A stretch of 64,000 nt of DNA. Origin: Aquimarina megaterium XH134 (GTDB lineage Bacteria; Bacteroidota; Bacteroidia; Flavobacteriales; Flavobacteriaceae). The notes under the pieces are model-generated. The model was not told the DNA's origin and ran no database searches. It saw nothing but the letters and a program-made list of their open reading frames with translations. Position 1 is the first letter of the stretch. Every line of letters begins with the position of its first letter. Shown piece by piece: positions 19,267 to 26,936 of this stretch. The stretch spans positions 62,001-126,000 of the forward strand of contig NZ_JACB01000005.1 of the NCBI RefSeq assembly GCF_000520975.1. The letters are read 5' to 3'. Made by a program: the position numbers and the translations under genes.

Positions 19267-19677
19267 ATGAAAAAAGTAATCTTAAATCTTTCATTAGTAA
19301 TAGCGATACTAGCAGTATCATGTAAGAGTGAAACTAAATCAGATACATCAGATTCTAGAGACGAAGTAGAAAAAGTTGAAGAAAAAACAGAAGAGAATAC
19401 TTCTTCACAATCTGCTAACGGAGTGCCTAATTTTAGCGACAAAAAAGTTCAGGAATATGTGAACTCTTATGAAGCTTATATCGAAGAGTATAAAAAAGCA
19501 GTAGAAAGTAAGGATATGACAGCTTTCGCTTCTCTTGGAGAACAAGGACAAAAATTAGGAACAAAAGCTCAGGAAGTAATGGGGAATCTTTCTGCAGATG
19601 ATGTAAAAAAACTAAGTGATTATATGCAGAAAAAATCTGCACAGTTACAAGAACTGTCCAAAAAAATGATGCAATAA
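19267..19677 (+). CDS. Small lipoprotein, unknown function
   Basis: A 136-residue lipoprotein: a hydrophobic leader ends in ILAVSC, with lipidation at C19 or so. A polar Ser/Thr/Glu linker follows, and then a helical domain of about 80 residues (VQEYVNSYEAYIEEYKKAV onward) that ends with a Lys/Gln-rich amphipathic helix. It should sit in the outer or inner membrane leaflet facing the periplasm. The gene is monocistronic: it has its own promoter and ends at a strong shared terminator. Proteins of this layout are common in Flavobacteriaceae but I know no established role. Confidence 0.75.
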   Translation: MKKVILNLSLVIAILAVSCKSETKSDTSDSRDEVEKVEEKTEENTSSQSANGVPNFSDKKVQEYVNSYEAYIEEYKKAVESKDMTAFASLGEQGQKLGTKAQEVMGNLSADDVKKLSDYMQKKSAQLQELSKKMMQ

Positions 19678-19718
19678 CAAGTTTAGTTATCTATTAGTTT
19701 AGTTAGTGGGTTGAGTTT

Positions 19719-19754
19719 GGCAGGCCTTATTCTATACGTAGAATAGGGCCTGCC
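19719..19754. terminator. Strong bidirectional terminator
   Basis: A 16-bp stem with one G-T wobble (19719-19734 with 19739-19754) and a TACG loop, between the convergent lipoprotein and imelysin-like genes. Its stability suggests it serves both strands. Confidence 0.85.
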
Positions 19755-19775
19755 TATTTATATATTCGGTATGAA

Positions 19776-20882
19776 TTAATCTCCATCATTATCTGTAGGT
19801 GTAATGATAATAGATAATGTACTTCCTACATCGTTATTTAACAATACAACCAAGGTTTTGATTTCGTTATAAACTTCTTCTACGGATTGTTTTTGTTGAT
19901 CTATAGCAAGATGTAAAGGCATTGTAATTTTGTTTATGGCAGTATAAATTAGATTAAACTGAGTTCTGATACGATCATTAATAGTCGAATTCTTGGTAAT
20001 AAATTCTACATTATCAGAAATTCCTAATCCAGAAGAGGTAAAATATACACTTTCGATAGTTTTAATATTATTTTCTATCAAATCAAGAGAAATTTCACTT
20101 CTAAAAGCCTGTAGAATCTGAGGGTTGGTACTTGATGTGTTTTCAAGGCCTGCGGGTTTTCCTAATTTTGCTTTTTTAATAGTTTCAGCAACATTAAACA
20201 TGCCATTAAATATCATATTTAATGAGCCATTTAATCCAGTTTCTGTATTTGTTATAAAGGTATTCGAGTAATTTTCTCCATTTTCATTCCATATCTCTGA
20301 AAGTAAAATTGCTTTTTCTTTAAAATTGGTTGTAATACTTGTTAGGTATTCAGTTCTTCTTGGGGTAGCGGTAAAAAGAGATACTATATCGGCATTAGAT
20401 GTACCTCTATTTGCAAATAATAAATATTCAATCCCTGTAAGTCCTTTGGCTCTAGTACTAATTGATTCTGCAATTATTTCGGTATTTTGTGCTATCGAAT
20501 TATCTATATCTTCTGTAAATGTAGGCCAATTAAATAACAGTTCGTGCATGAATAGATCTTTGGGCCTTCCGATATTAAAGACATATATATTTGCATAAGA
20601 TTTTGCAGCTTCTTTCCATTTGTTTTGCGCAATTAGTAGCTTTTCTTCAGATTGATCTGAAGCAAAATTGGATACACTTTCTTCTAGTTCTATTGCTTTA
20701 TCTTTAAATGATGATATAGAAGGCAGAATACTACTCGAAGTGATGTCGGATAACATTTGTGAAGTATTAAATTTACGATCAGGATCCTCATTCGTATTCT
20801 TATCATCACTATTGCAAGAGAAGGTAATAAGAACTGAAAGAATAATAATGATGGTGTTAGCTATTTTTAGATATGTTTTCAT
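19776..20882 (-). CDS. Imelysin-family lipoprotein (second copy)
   Basis: A 368-residue lipoprotein with its lipobox ending at C23 (LITFSC). The all-helical body matches imelysin (M75/ICMP) proteins, including the central segment GLTGIEYLLF, which corresponds to the family GxHxxE motif but has lost the histidine. Imelysins are periplasmic or outer-membrane proteins found with iron-uptake genes; proteolysis was proposed early but iron or heme binding is the current view. The gene starts only 2 bases after the di-heme gene ends, so it is translated from the same message. Loss of the His suggests a structural or altered ligand role compared with the copy at 22403. Confidence 0.8.
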   Translation of the reverse strand: MKTYLKIANTIIIILSVLITFSCNSDDKNTNEDPDRKFNTSQMLSDITSSSILPSISSFKDKAIELEESVSNFASDQSEEKLLIAQNKWKEAAKSYANIYVFNIGRPKDLFMHELLFNWPTFTEDIDNSIAQNTEIIAESISTRAKGLTGIEYLLFANRGTSNADIVSLFTATPRRTEYLTSITTNFKEKAILLSEIWNENGENYSNTFITNTETGLNGSLNMIFNGMFNVAETIKKAKLGKPAGLENTSSTNPQILQAFRSEISLDLIENNIKTIESVYFTSSGLGISDNVEFITKNSTINDRIRTQFNLIYTAINKITMPLHLAIDQQKQSVEEVYNEIKTLVVLLNNDVGSTLSIIITPTDNDGD

Positions 20883-20884
20883 TG

Positions 20885-22303
20885 TTATAGTGAGTTTATA
20901 AATGCAATAAGTTCTTGCCTTTGTGACTTAGGCAATTTTTTAAATTCATTAAGACTATTTTCAGCTTCTCCACCATGCCATAAAATGGCCTCTTCAATGT
21001 TTCTTGCACGACCGTCATGAAGAAAAAAAGTATGGTTGTTTATAGTTTCAATTAGACCTATACCCCAGAGAGGTTGTGTTCTCCATTCTCTTCCATCTGC
21101 TTTAAAATCTGGTCTATTATCTGCCAAAGCTTCTCCCATATCATGTAATAAAAAATCTGAATATGGATTGAATACAACACCTTCGATTAATGGGGTAGAA
21201 GGTGAATTACCTGCTGTGTATTTGGTTTGATGGCACGATATACATTGCAAATCATTAAAGAGTACTTTACCTTTTAATACATTTTCATCTTCAAAATTTC
21301 TACGTATGGGAACTCCTAAAGTTCTTTGGTAAAATAGAACTCTTTCTAATTGTAAATCTGTTACTTCTGGCTCTCCACCATTAGCAGCATCTATACAATC
21401 TACCTGGGGAGTTGGACAATTATTTACTGGTAAAAAAGAAGTTGTAAGTCCCATATCACCGTGAAATGCACTAAAAACTTGTTGTTCTAAAGAAGGCTGA
21501 TTTGCTTTCCAGCCATATTTGCCAAGTCTTAATTGATTTTCTTTTACATCCCATACATAGTTAGGTTTACCAGAGATTCCGTCGTTGTTGGTATCATTTT
21601 CATCGGCATGTGCCAAAATAGAGGCTTCTGGTAAAGCATCAATTAATCCCATTCCAATAGTTTGAGTACCTACTCTAGGAGAGGTTAATACACCTTGTAG
21701 TGATCCAAACTGCTCATCATAGATTTCATATATAGGTTTTTGAAGCGTATATGTTTCTCCATCTGGATATGACCCTTCTATAATTTCATAGGTTGCTCTT
21801 ATTTTTGCCTCATGCAAAATACCACTATTGGCTTTATCCTGTATTTGAGTTCCATAATTGGTAACAGGATTGGGGCCTCCATTTTCATCTGCTCCTGGCA
21901 TGCTTATTCGCATTAAAAAACCATTTGAACCTAAAAAATTATCTGTAATAGGAAGCCCTCGACCATCTTTGCTATGACAACTGGTACATGCTCTGCTATT
22001 AAATGTGGGGCCAAGGCCATCTCTGGCTGTAGTAGATGCAGGAGAAGATACCCATGCTTGATTAAATAAAGAATTGCCTATACCAAAAGCGATTTGTTCT
22101 TCGTCAGAAAGGCCAGGGATTGCTCTCCCAAAAGCATTACTGGTTTGTGAGTTAATAGTAAGTCTACCAGCCAAGAGTTCTTCTCCGTCCTCATAAACAG
22201 CTCGGTTGGTTGGAGTAGGGTCTGTGTATTCATCATCACTACATCCAAAAATTGATAGTAAAGAAGAACTGAAAAGGATATAATATAAAAACTTTTTTTT
22301 CAT
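20885..22303 (-). CDS. Di-heme oxidoredictase (DUF1111) lipoprotein
   Basis: A 472-residue lipoprotein (lipobox ending at C21) with two c-type heme sites: C106-x-x-C109-H110 (CTSCH) and C354-x-x-C357-H358 (CISCH). Length, motif spacing and sequences such as FNSRACTSCHSKDGRG and the C-terminal FFLHDGRARNIEEAILWHGGEA match the DUF1111 'thiol oxidoreductase' family, related to MauG-type di-heme peroxidases. It would act in the periplasm, with hemes attached after export. It lies between two imelysin genes, an arrangement seen in other bacteria in iron-linked clusters. The electron donor and substrate are unknown. Confidence 0.9.
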   Translation of the reverse strand: MKKKFLYYILFSSSLLSIFGCSDDEYTDPTPTNRAVYEDGEELLAGRLTINSQTSNAFGRAIPGLSDEEQIAFGIGNSLFNQAWVSSPASTTARDGLGPTFNSRACTSCHSKDGRGLPITDNFLGSNGFLMRISMPGADENGGPNPVTNYGTQIQDKANSGILHEAKIRATYEIIEGSYPDGETYTLQKPIYEIYDEQFGSLQGVLTSPRVGTQTIGMGLIDALPEASILAHADENDTNNDGISGKPNYVWDVKENQLRLGKYGWKANQPSLEQQVFSAFHGDMGLTTSFLPVNNCPTPQVDCIDAANGGEPEVTDLQLERVLFYQRTLGVPIRRNFEDENVLKGKVLFNDLQCISCHQTKYTAGNSPSTPLIEGVVFNPYSDFLLHDMGEALADNRPDFKADGREWRTQPLWGIGLIETINNHTFFLHDGRARNIEEAILWHGGEAENSLNEFKKLPKSQRQELIAFINSL

Positions 22304-22332
22304 AAAAGTAATAGTGTGGTTTTTTTAACAAG

Positions 22333-22364
22333 AAAAGCCCCATGCATACGCATGGGGGACTTTT
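22333..22364 (-). terminator. Hairpin between imelysin and di-heme genes
   Basis: CCCCATGC at 22338-22345 pairs perfectly with 22350-22357, and flanking AAAAG/CTTTT extends the stem past a two-base bulge. On the minus strand a T-rich stretch follows. It is likely a partial terminator that lowers expression of the downstream two genes relative to the first imelysin. Confidence 0.65.
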
Positions 22365-22402
22365 CCACTTTTCAAAACAATAGCATTAATATTGAGTGGC
22401 TC

Positions 22403-23602
22403 TTATAATGTAATGTTTAATTTAGATGCCGAAGCACTTATTTCTTTAGCTTGATCTCTTAATGCAAGAACAGCTTGAATAACAATACCACCAGAAGTTA
22501 GAGTTTCTTCTTCTATAAGTTGATCAAACTTTTTGGTGGTGCTAATATTGTTAAGAATTGTATTTATTCTTGATATCGATAATGCCGCAGCAACTTTAAG
22601 TTTTTCTGCTTGACCAGAATCAGCTTGTTTAACCAGGTCATATAGAGATGGACCACTAATGTTACCATATTCTCCAAATAACACATTATTTACACCTTTG
22701 GCATTGGTATAAATATCTCTATGTGTATTATCAGAAAAACAAGAGTGTTCATCTTCCTGATTTTGTTCTACAGCAACAGCCATTCTTTCTGTAGATAATT
22801 CTTCTCCTGTCATAAAAAAGATACCAGACATCATATTTTTTAAGGCTTCATCTTCTGGTAATGCCAGGAACGTATTTCTATATGTACCACCTTCTACCCA
22901 TGTATCAACAAGAGATTTAAGATCTTTAACCAAAATACTTGTCACTATTTTAAGGTAAGTACCTCTTCGGTCTTGATTTTGATTAGTGCCAGAACTACCT
23001 GTTACATAATCGGTATAAGCTCTTTGTCCAGGTAACCCGTTAGACGGATCTGCAAAATCCTGACCCCAAAGCAAAAATTCTATAGCATGATAACCGGTAC
23101 TGATATTTTTATCAAGCACACCATTACCACCAGCTCCTTCATTTAAACCAATTAGGGCAGTTTCACCTATTGTTATAGAAGTATTGTTTATAATTCCCTC
23201 TGAAGTAACACCTCCAGAATTATCACGAACATAGTCTATGTAATTTTCATCAAGAGGCCATGCGTTAAGTTGGCCTTCAGTTTTTCCTTCATCTATTGGT
23301 CCGTTAGACTCTCGATAGGCCTCAGTTTGACCATAAGGTTCTCTTGCTGCAAGCCAGGCGTTTTTGGTAGTCTGAAATCCATTCTCTGTAGGGTTATCTA
23401 CAAAAGCATTAATAGCGGTTTGCATTTCTAAAGCTTTGTCGTATGAATCTTTATACGATTGATATACGATATCAGCATAGTTTTTTATTACAGCAGATTT
23501 TGATACAGTTTCGTTAGCTGGAGCATCATCATCACTACTACAACTTACAATACTTAGGATAGCACCTGTAATTAAAGCTATCACTTGAATGTTAAATTTC
23601 AT
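22403..23602 (-). CDS. Imelysin-family periplasmic iron-associated lipoprotein
   Basis: A 399-residue lipoprotein (lipobox ILSIVSC, C21) with the full imelysin motif G170-Y-H172-A-I-E175 and the flanking FLLWGQDF. These features match the IrpA/ICMP group, periplasmic proteins tied to iron acquisition. It is the first gene of a three-gene minus-strand cluster with the di-heme oxidoredictase and the His-less imelysin. A consensus promoter lies 35 bases upstream, and directly behind its -33 element is a 25-bp near-perfect palindrome suited to a Fur-like repressor, which agrees with an iron-responsive role. The regulator identity is inferred, not shown. Confidence 0.88.
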   Translation of the reverse strand: MKFNIQVIALITGAILSIVSCSSDDDAPANETVSKSAVIKNYADIVYQSYKDSYDKALEMQTAINAFVDNPTENGFQTTKNAWLAAREPYGQTEAYRESNGPIDEGKTEGQLNAWPLDENYIDYVRDNSGGVTSEGIINNTSITIGETALIGLNEGAGGNGVLDKNISTGYHAIEFLLWGQDFADPSNGLPGQRAYTDYVTGSSGTNQNQDRRGTYLKIVTSILVKDLKSLVDTWVEGGTYRNTFLALPEDEALKNMMSGIFFMTGEELSTERMAVAVEQNQEDEHSCFSDNTHRDIYTNAKGVNNVLFGEYGNISGPSLYDLVKQADSGQAEKLKVAAALSISRINTILNNISTTKKFDQLIEEETLTSGGIVIQAVLALRDQAKEISASASKLNITL

Positions 23603-23636
23603 TCTACATTAATTTAGACTGGTTATAAATAAGGGG

Positions 23637-23667
23637 CAAATCTAAATGTTAGAAATTAAGTAAACAA
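23637..23667 (-). promoter_or_regulatory. Promoter of the imelysin cluster
   Basis: On the minus strand TAGATTTG (23637-23644) matches the -7 consensus exactly, and TTG (23665-23667) lies 20 bases upstream in the -33 position. The start codon is at 23602. Confidence 0.7.
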
Positions 23668-23668
23668 G

Positions 23669-23693
23669 TTTATTTAGATTAAATTTAAATAAA
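23669..23693. promoter_or_regulatory. 25-bp palindromic operator, Fur-like
   Basis: The 25-bp element reads the same on both strands except for one base pair on each side of the centre and the central base. Its arms are TTTATTTA/TAAATAAA with ATT/AAT inside. It abuts the -33 element of the imelysin promoter. AT-rich palindromes of this length are typical of Fur-family sites, but the match to a Bacteroidota Fur consensus is from memory only. Confidence 0.55.
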
Positions 23694-23749
23694 ATATTGT
23701 AAACCAAAACGAATTATTATAATAGTACACATTGTGACTACAGAGTATT

Positions 23750-24109
23750 CTATTTTTTAATAATCTCTTTTCTGTGATTAAGCCCCCAATCTATAATTTC
23801 GACTATCAAATTATCTAACGTTTTTCCGTGTTCTGTTAAGGAGTATTCAACGGTAATTGGTTTAGTATCTTTTACTGTTCGGGTGATTAGCTTATTTAAT
23901 TCGAGTTCTTGTAAATCATTTGATAATTTTTTTGGAGCTATTCCATTTAAGGTTCTTTTTAACTCCATAAATCGCATAGTTCCACCTCGAAGTAATGTAC
24001 CCATTATTTGTATTTTCCATTTGCCAGACAGTAATTCCATAGTGTCTTTAATAGCTCTTAATTGCTGTATACATTCTTTTGATAATGGTTCTTCCTGCTG
24101 TATTTTCAT
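23750..24109 (-). CDS. HxlR-family transcriptional regulator
   Basis: A 119-residue winged-helix protein with the HxlR hallmarks LLSGKWKIQIMGTLLRGGTMRFMELKR and the later LTEHGKTLDNLI. HxlR proteins bind DNA as dimers and often respond to quinones, aldehydes or oxidants. I start it at ATG 24109; an in-frame ATG at 24169 would add 20 atypical residues and lies too close to the likely -7 box. The divergent operon encodes a four-helix membrane protein and a YdhR-like monooxygenase, and the two promoters overlap, so it most likely controls that operon and itself. Confidence 0.88.
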   Translation of the reverse strand: MKIQQEEPLSKECIQQLRAIKDTMELLSGKWKIQIMGTLLRGGTMRFMELKRTLNGIAPKKLSNDLQELELNKLITRTVKDTKPITVEYSLTEHGKTLDNLIVEIIDWGLNHRKEIIKK

Positions 24110-24166
24110 TGTCAAATAATTTAATAGTTTCCTAAAGGAAATTAGTATCTTTTTGTAAATAAGTAT

Positions 24167-24174
24167 CAAAAATA
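24167..24174 (-). promoter_or_regulatory. -7 box for the HxlR gene
   Basis: On the minus strand this reads TATTTTTG, an exact TAnnTTTG match, 57 bases before the chosen start codon. It faces the plus-strand promoter 12 bases away. Confidence 0.5.
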
Positions 24175-24186
24175 AACTATATACTT

Positions 24187-24194
24187 TAATTTTG
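24187..24194 (+). promoter_or_regulatory. -7 box for the 24219 operon
   Basis: TAATTTTG matches TAnnTTTG exactly. Transcription would begin near 24201, so the ATG at 24219 is the usable start and the in-frame codon at 24192 is not. Confidence 0.6.
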
Positions 24195-24218
24195 CAGTGT
24201 AAAACAAAAAAATACCAT

Positions 24219-24605
24219 ATGAGTACTAAAACATTTTTAACAATTCACGGGGTGATTTATACGGTCTTCGGATTGGGGTTGTTTTTTATTCCTAACCTAT
24301 TATGGCCAAATTATGGACTTGAACTAAACGATAAATACTCGGTTTTTTTATCACAACACACTACTATTTTCCTGGGAGGAATTGCAATTATTAGCCTTCT
24401 ATTTAGAGATGTAGAAGAAAAGAGTGTGTATGCCAGAAAAATTTTAACGAGTTTATTGTGGACAAACATTTTGGGAGTACTTATAACACTCTATGCAATT
24501 TACACCGGTGTTTTCTACGGTTTTGGTTGGTCAGACCCTGCATTTTTTACTTTACTATCCATACTAAGCTATGTAAAGTTGAAGCATAATCAATACAAAC
24601 AATAA
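24219..24605 (+). CDS. Four-helix membrane protein, unknown
   Basis: A 128-residue inner-membrane protein with four hydrophobic segments (near residues 5-24, 41-60, 72-95 and 102-120). The start is placed at MSTKTF because the -7 box overlaps any earlier codon. I do not recognise a functional family; several short Bacteroidota membrane proteins of this form are annotated as hypothetical. It is divergent from an HxlR regulator and 16 bases before a YdhR-like monooxygenase gene, a context typical of small detoxification operons that respond to reactive organics. Confidence 0.75.
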   Translation: MSTKTFLTIHGVIYTVFGLGLFFIPNLLWPNYGLELNDKYSVFLSQHTTIFLGGIAIISLLFRDVEEKSVYARKILTSLLWTNILGVLITLYAIYTGVFYGFGWSDPAFFTLLSILSYVKLKHNQYKQ

Positions 24606-24621
24606 TTAAAACTTAGGAACA

Positions 24622-24933
24622 ATGAGTATACTAAAGATTTGGGATCTCCATTTAAAATATGATGGTCCTGTAACACAAGAGTTTATGGAAGGCAATACAA
24701 GTTTAGCAAAAAGTATTACTGAAGAAGAAGGTATTATTTGGAAAATATGGACTCATGAAGAAGGAACGTCTCATTTTGGCTCGACTTATTTATTCAAAAA
24801 TGAAGAGTATTTAATGAAGTATAGAGAAATGCATATTAAAAGACTTAATAGAATTGGTATCACCGAAATAACAGACCATATCTTTGATGTGTTAGAAGAT
24901 TTAAGTAAAATTAATAACGCTCCTTTAAGTTAA
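24622..24933 (+). CDS. YdhR-like putative monooxygenase
   Basis: A 103-residue protein of the dimeric alpha-beta barrel fold. The segments YDGPVTQEFMEGNTSLAKSI, GIIWKIWTHEE and GSTYLFKNEEYLMKYREMH match the YdhR (PF08803) pattern, whose members resemble small cofactor-free quinol monooxygenases. It is cytoplasmic and lacks cofactor motifs, as expected. It follows the membrane-protein gene in one operon under likely HxlR control. The substrate is unknown; even for E. coli YdhR it is not firmly established. Confidence 0.8.
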   Translation: MSILKIWDLHLKYDGPVTQEFMEGNTSLAKSITEEEGIIWKIWTHEEGTSHFGSTYLFKNEEYLMKYREMHIKRLNRIGITEITDHIFDVLEDLSKINNAPLS

Positions 24934-24984
24934 AAAGTAATGAATAGTAATTTAACTTTATTATGGTTTATTTGTTTTTATGAT

Positions 24985-25344
24985 TTATTCGGTCGGAATC
25001 GGAAGGTTGTGCATTTTTAAAAATGATAATTTATCCCAATACCCACGTTGGAATTTGATTTTTTCATCAATTACTTGAAAAAATCCACACCCTCTTAACC
25101 CCAAAGGATCTTTCCATTCCAGAATAACACAATCTCCATCAGAAAATATATTTTCAGGAATACAAGTCATATCTGCTGTGCTGAATTCGGCAGCAAACAT
25201 TTCTCTAATGGCTTTTTTTCCTTTAATAGGAGTATTAGCTACTTGATGATTAATTGCATCTGTATGATACAATTCTGCTATTTTGTCTGCATTTCCTTCG
25301 TTGAATATTTCAACCCATTTTTCTATTAATATTCGTGGTTTCAT
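24985..25344 (-). CDS. NTF2-like / SnoaL-type small protein
   Basis: A 119-residue cone-fold protein: the opening helix EKWVEIFNEGNADKIAELY, then HTDAINHQ, then the curved sheet with ILEWKDPLGLRGCGFFQV. This matches the SnoaL/NTF2-like superfamily, which holds small hydrolases, isomerases and ligand-binding proteins acting on polyketide- or steroid-like molecules. It has no signal peptide. Its start lies 17 bases after the stop of a truncated GNAT reading frame on the same strand, so a broken gene may supply its leader. The function cannot be fixed from sequence. Confidence 0.82.
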   Translation of the reverse strand: MKPRILIEKWVEIFNEGNADKIAELYHTDAINHQVANTPIKGKKAIREMFAAEFSTADMTCIPENIFSDGDCVILEWKDPLGLRGCGFFQVIDEKIKFQRGYWDKLSFLKMHNLPIPTE

Positions 25345-25361
25345 TATTTTTGTAATATGTT

Positions 25362-25523
25362 TTATGATACAACAATCGAGTAATCTAACGGGATAGATTT
25401 CTTCATCATATGAGTCTGAGCATCCAATATTCTTCGCTCTACAACAGGAAATACATTCTCATAGAGTTTCCAGGCCTGTTGGAAATAATTATCTGAAATA
25501 TTTTTAAGTCTTATCAGATTCAT
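25362..25523 (-). pseudogene. 5' remnant of a GNAT acetyltransferase gene
   Basis: A short minus-strand frame encodes 53 residues that look like the first quarter of a GNAT N-acetyltransferase: NISDNYFQQAWKLYENVFP followed by ERRILDAQ, the usual first helix and loop of that fold. It then runs to a stop where family members continue for about 100 more residues. The acetyl-CoA binding motif (R/QxxGxG/A) is absent, so the product cannot be an active enzyme. The rest of the gene is missing, since the NTF2-like gene begins 17 bases later. This points to an old deletion that joined the GNAT 5' end to the NTF2-like gene. Confidence 0.6.
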
Positions 25524-25608
25524 TGTGTGACTTGCTACTAACGGTTTGTGTAAGAAACGTAGTATGTAAAAAGATGCTAACTTTTTGGATTAACACAAAG
25601 CCGAATTT

Positions 25609-25986
25609 TTATATTTTGTTTTTTACTTCTTCCAATCTGGTAATATCTCTCACCTTACTTCCCCATTTACATAACATGTTTAAGACGGGAACTAATTGAT
25701 TGCCAGCTTCAGATAAGTAATATTCTACGTGTGGAGGAATTGTTTTAAAGTCTTTTCTAATAATCAATCCATCCGTTTCCATATCACGAAGTCTTTGAGT
25801 TAGCATTTTTTCTGATATTCCCGGAATACTTTTTTTTAATTGCCCATAACGGTTTACTCCTCTATTAAGATTCCAAAGAATGTTTACTTTCCATCGTCCT
25901 GTTATTAACTCAACAGCATATGAAAGACCACATGACATTTCTAAAATTTTTTGATTCTCAAAATTTGTTGATGTTTCTTTTCTCAT
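25609..25986 (-). CDS. HxlR-family transcriptional regulator
   Basis: A 125-residue winged-helix regulator with the HxlR pattern ELITGRWKVNILWNLNRGVNRYGQLKKSIPGISEKMLTQRL broken across helix and wing, and an N-terminal Cys (EMSCGLSYA) where redox-sensing members of the family carry theirs. It is divergent from the DUF1330-like secreted protein gene. The 88-bp spacer holds two overlapping promoters and an inverted repeat, so it is probably autoregulated and controls 26075. It differs clearly from the other HxlR protein at 23750. Confidence 0.88.
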   Translation of the reverse strand: MRKETSTNFENQKILEMSCGLSYAVELITGRWKVNILWNLNRGVNRYGQLKKSIPGISEKMLTQRLRDMETDGLIIRKDFKTIPPHVEYYLSEAGNQLVPVLNMLCKWGSKVRDITRLEEVKNKI

Positions 25987-25998
25987 TACACGAACTTA

Positions 25999-26048
25999 TT
26001 TGTATGTACCTGTGTTTTTGTGCTGTATACAAACATAAAATATATTTG
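25999..26048. promoter_or_regulatory. Overlapping divergent promoters with HxlR-type inverted repeat
   Basis: Plus strand: TTTG (26017-26020), 20 bases, TATATTTG (26041-26048). Minus strand: TATGTTTG (26030-26037). An inverted repeat TTTGTAT (25999-26005) / ATACAAA (26027-26033) overlaps the minus -7 box and the plus spacer, so one bound dimer could block both directions. Confidence 0.6.
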
Positions 26049-26074
26049 TGTAATAAATAAATAAAATTATAAAA

Positions 26075-26872
26075 ATGAAGAATTTGAAAAAAAAGAAAAT
26101 GGTAGCTATAGGCTTAGCTTTATGTATAGGTTTTACTGTTTTAGCTAAAGATAAAGAGTTTAAAGTTAGAACCATGACAAGTGATAAAATAGAAAATAAT
26201 ATAAAAGAAGCTAATATTCTTTTAAAAGCCGGAAAAGTGATTGAAATAGCTTATGCCACTGTAGAAGGAGGTAAAGAAGCACACCTTAACAAAGAATATT
26301 TTTCTAAAATCTTACCAATTGCTGCAAAATATGAAGGAAAGATGCTTGGAAGTTTACAAGTTACAGCCGTAGTAGGAGGAGAAGTAGTCCCACAAATGGT
26401 GGCTATTTTTGAATGGCCAAATATTGAAGCGCGAGATAAGTTATTAGCAGATCGTAAAGCTCAAAAACTATTTCCTGTAAGAGATGCAATTTTAACGTCT
26501 ATTAAATTAGCGTATTATACTGTAGATAAAGATGTGATGATTACTTTTAGAGAAGACAAAACATATGAATTTTTTAATGCTTGGTTAACACCAGAAGCAG
26601 AAAAATTATTGCCCGAGTATTTCAAAAAATCCGATGATGTCAAAAAAAAATATGGATCACCAGCTTTCCTAGCAAACCTAAAGCCTTTAAAGGGGTTATC
26701 GACAGCAGATTATCTTTTACAGCCTCATATGGCAGGTATTGTTGAGTGGAATAATACGAATGCTTATTACGGATTAATTGCAGACCCAGAATTTAAGAAA
26801 GTAGCACCATTATTAGTGAAATCTCTTACGAGGATTGATGGAATACATGCTAAATTTAATTTCCCACAATAA
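26075..26872 (+). CDS. Secreted DUF1330-like dimeric-barrel protein
   Basis: A 265-residue protein with a signal peptide (lysine-rich start, hydrophobic core, cleavage near VLAKD). The mature part seems to hold two related alpha-beta modules of about 90 residues: one with MVAIFEWPNIEARDKLLADR and the other with MAGIVEWNNTNAYYGLIADP. Both resemble the DUF1330/ABM barrel, where an E-W strand is followed by a helix bearing the substrate-pocket residues. A tandem barrel within one chain would replace the usual homodimer. The protein would act in the periplasm. It has a consensus promoter, is divergent from an HxlR regulator, and is followed by a terminator. The family assignment is moderate. Confidence 0.65.
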   Translation: MKNLKKKKMVAIGLALCIGFTVLAKDKEFKVRTMTSDKIENNIKEANILLKAGKVIEIAYATVEGGKEAHLNKEYFSKILPIAAKYEGKMLGSLQVTAVVGGEVVPQMVAIFEWPNIEARDKLLADRKAQKLFPVRDAILTSIKLAYYTVDKDVMITFREDKTYEFFNAWLTPEAEKLLPEYFKKSDDVKKKYGSPAFLANLKPLKGLSTADYLLQPHMAGIVEWNNTNAYYGLIADPEFKKVAPLLVKSLTRIDGIHAKFNFPQ

Positions 26873-26884
26873 TTACAAAACATA

Positions 26885-26920
26885 AGGATTGATACTTTAG
26901 GTTGTCAATCCTCATTTTTT
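26885..26920 (+). terminator. Terminator after the DUF1330-like gene
   Basis: AGGATTGA (26885-26892) pairs with TCAATCCT (26905-26912) across a 12-base loop, followed by six T. The next gene starts 17 bases later, so some read-through into the thioredoxin gene is likely. Confidence 0.75.
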
Positions 26921-26936
26921 ATAAAAATTTAAAAAG

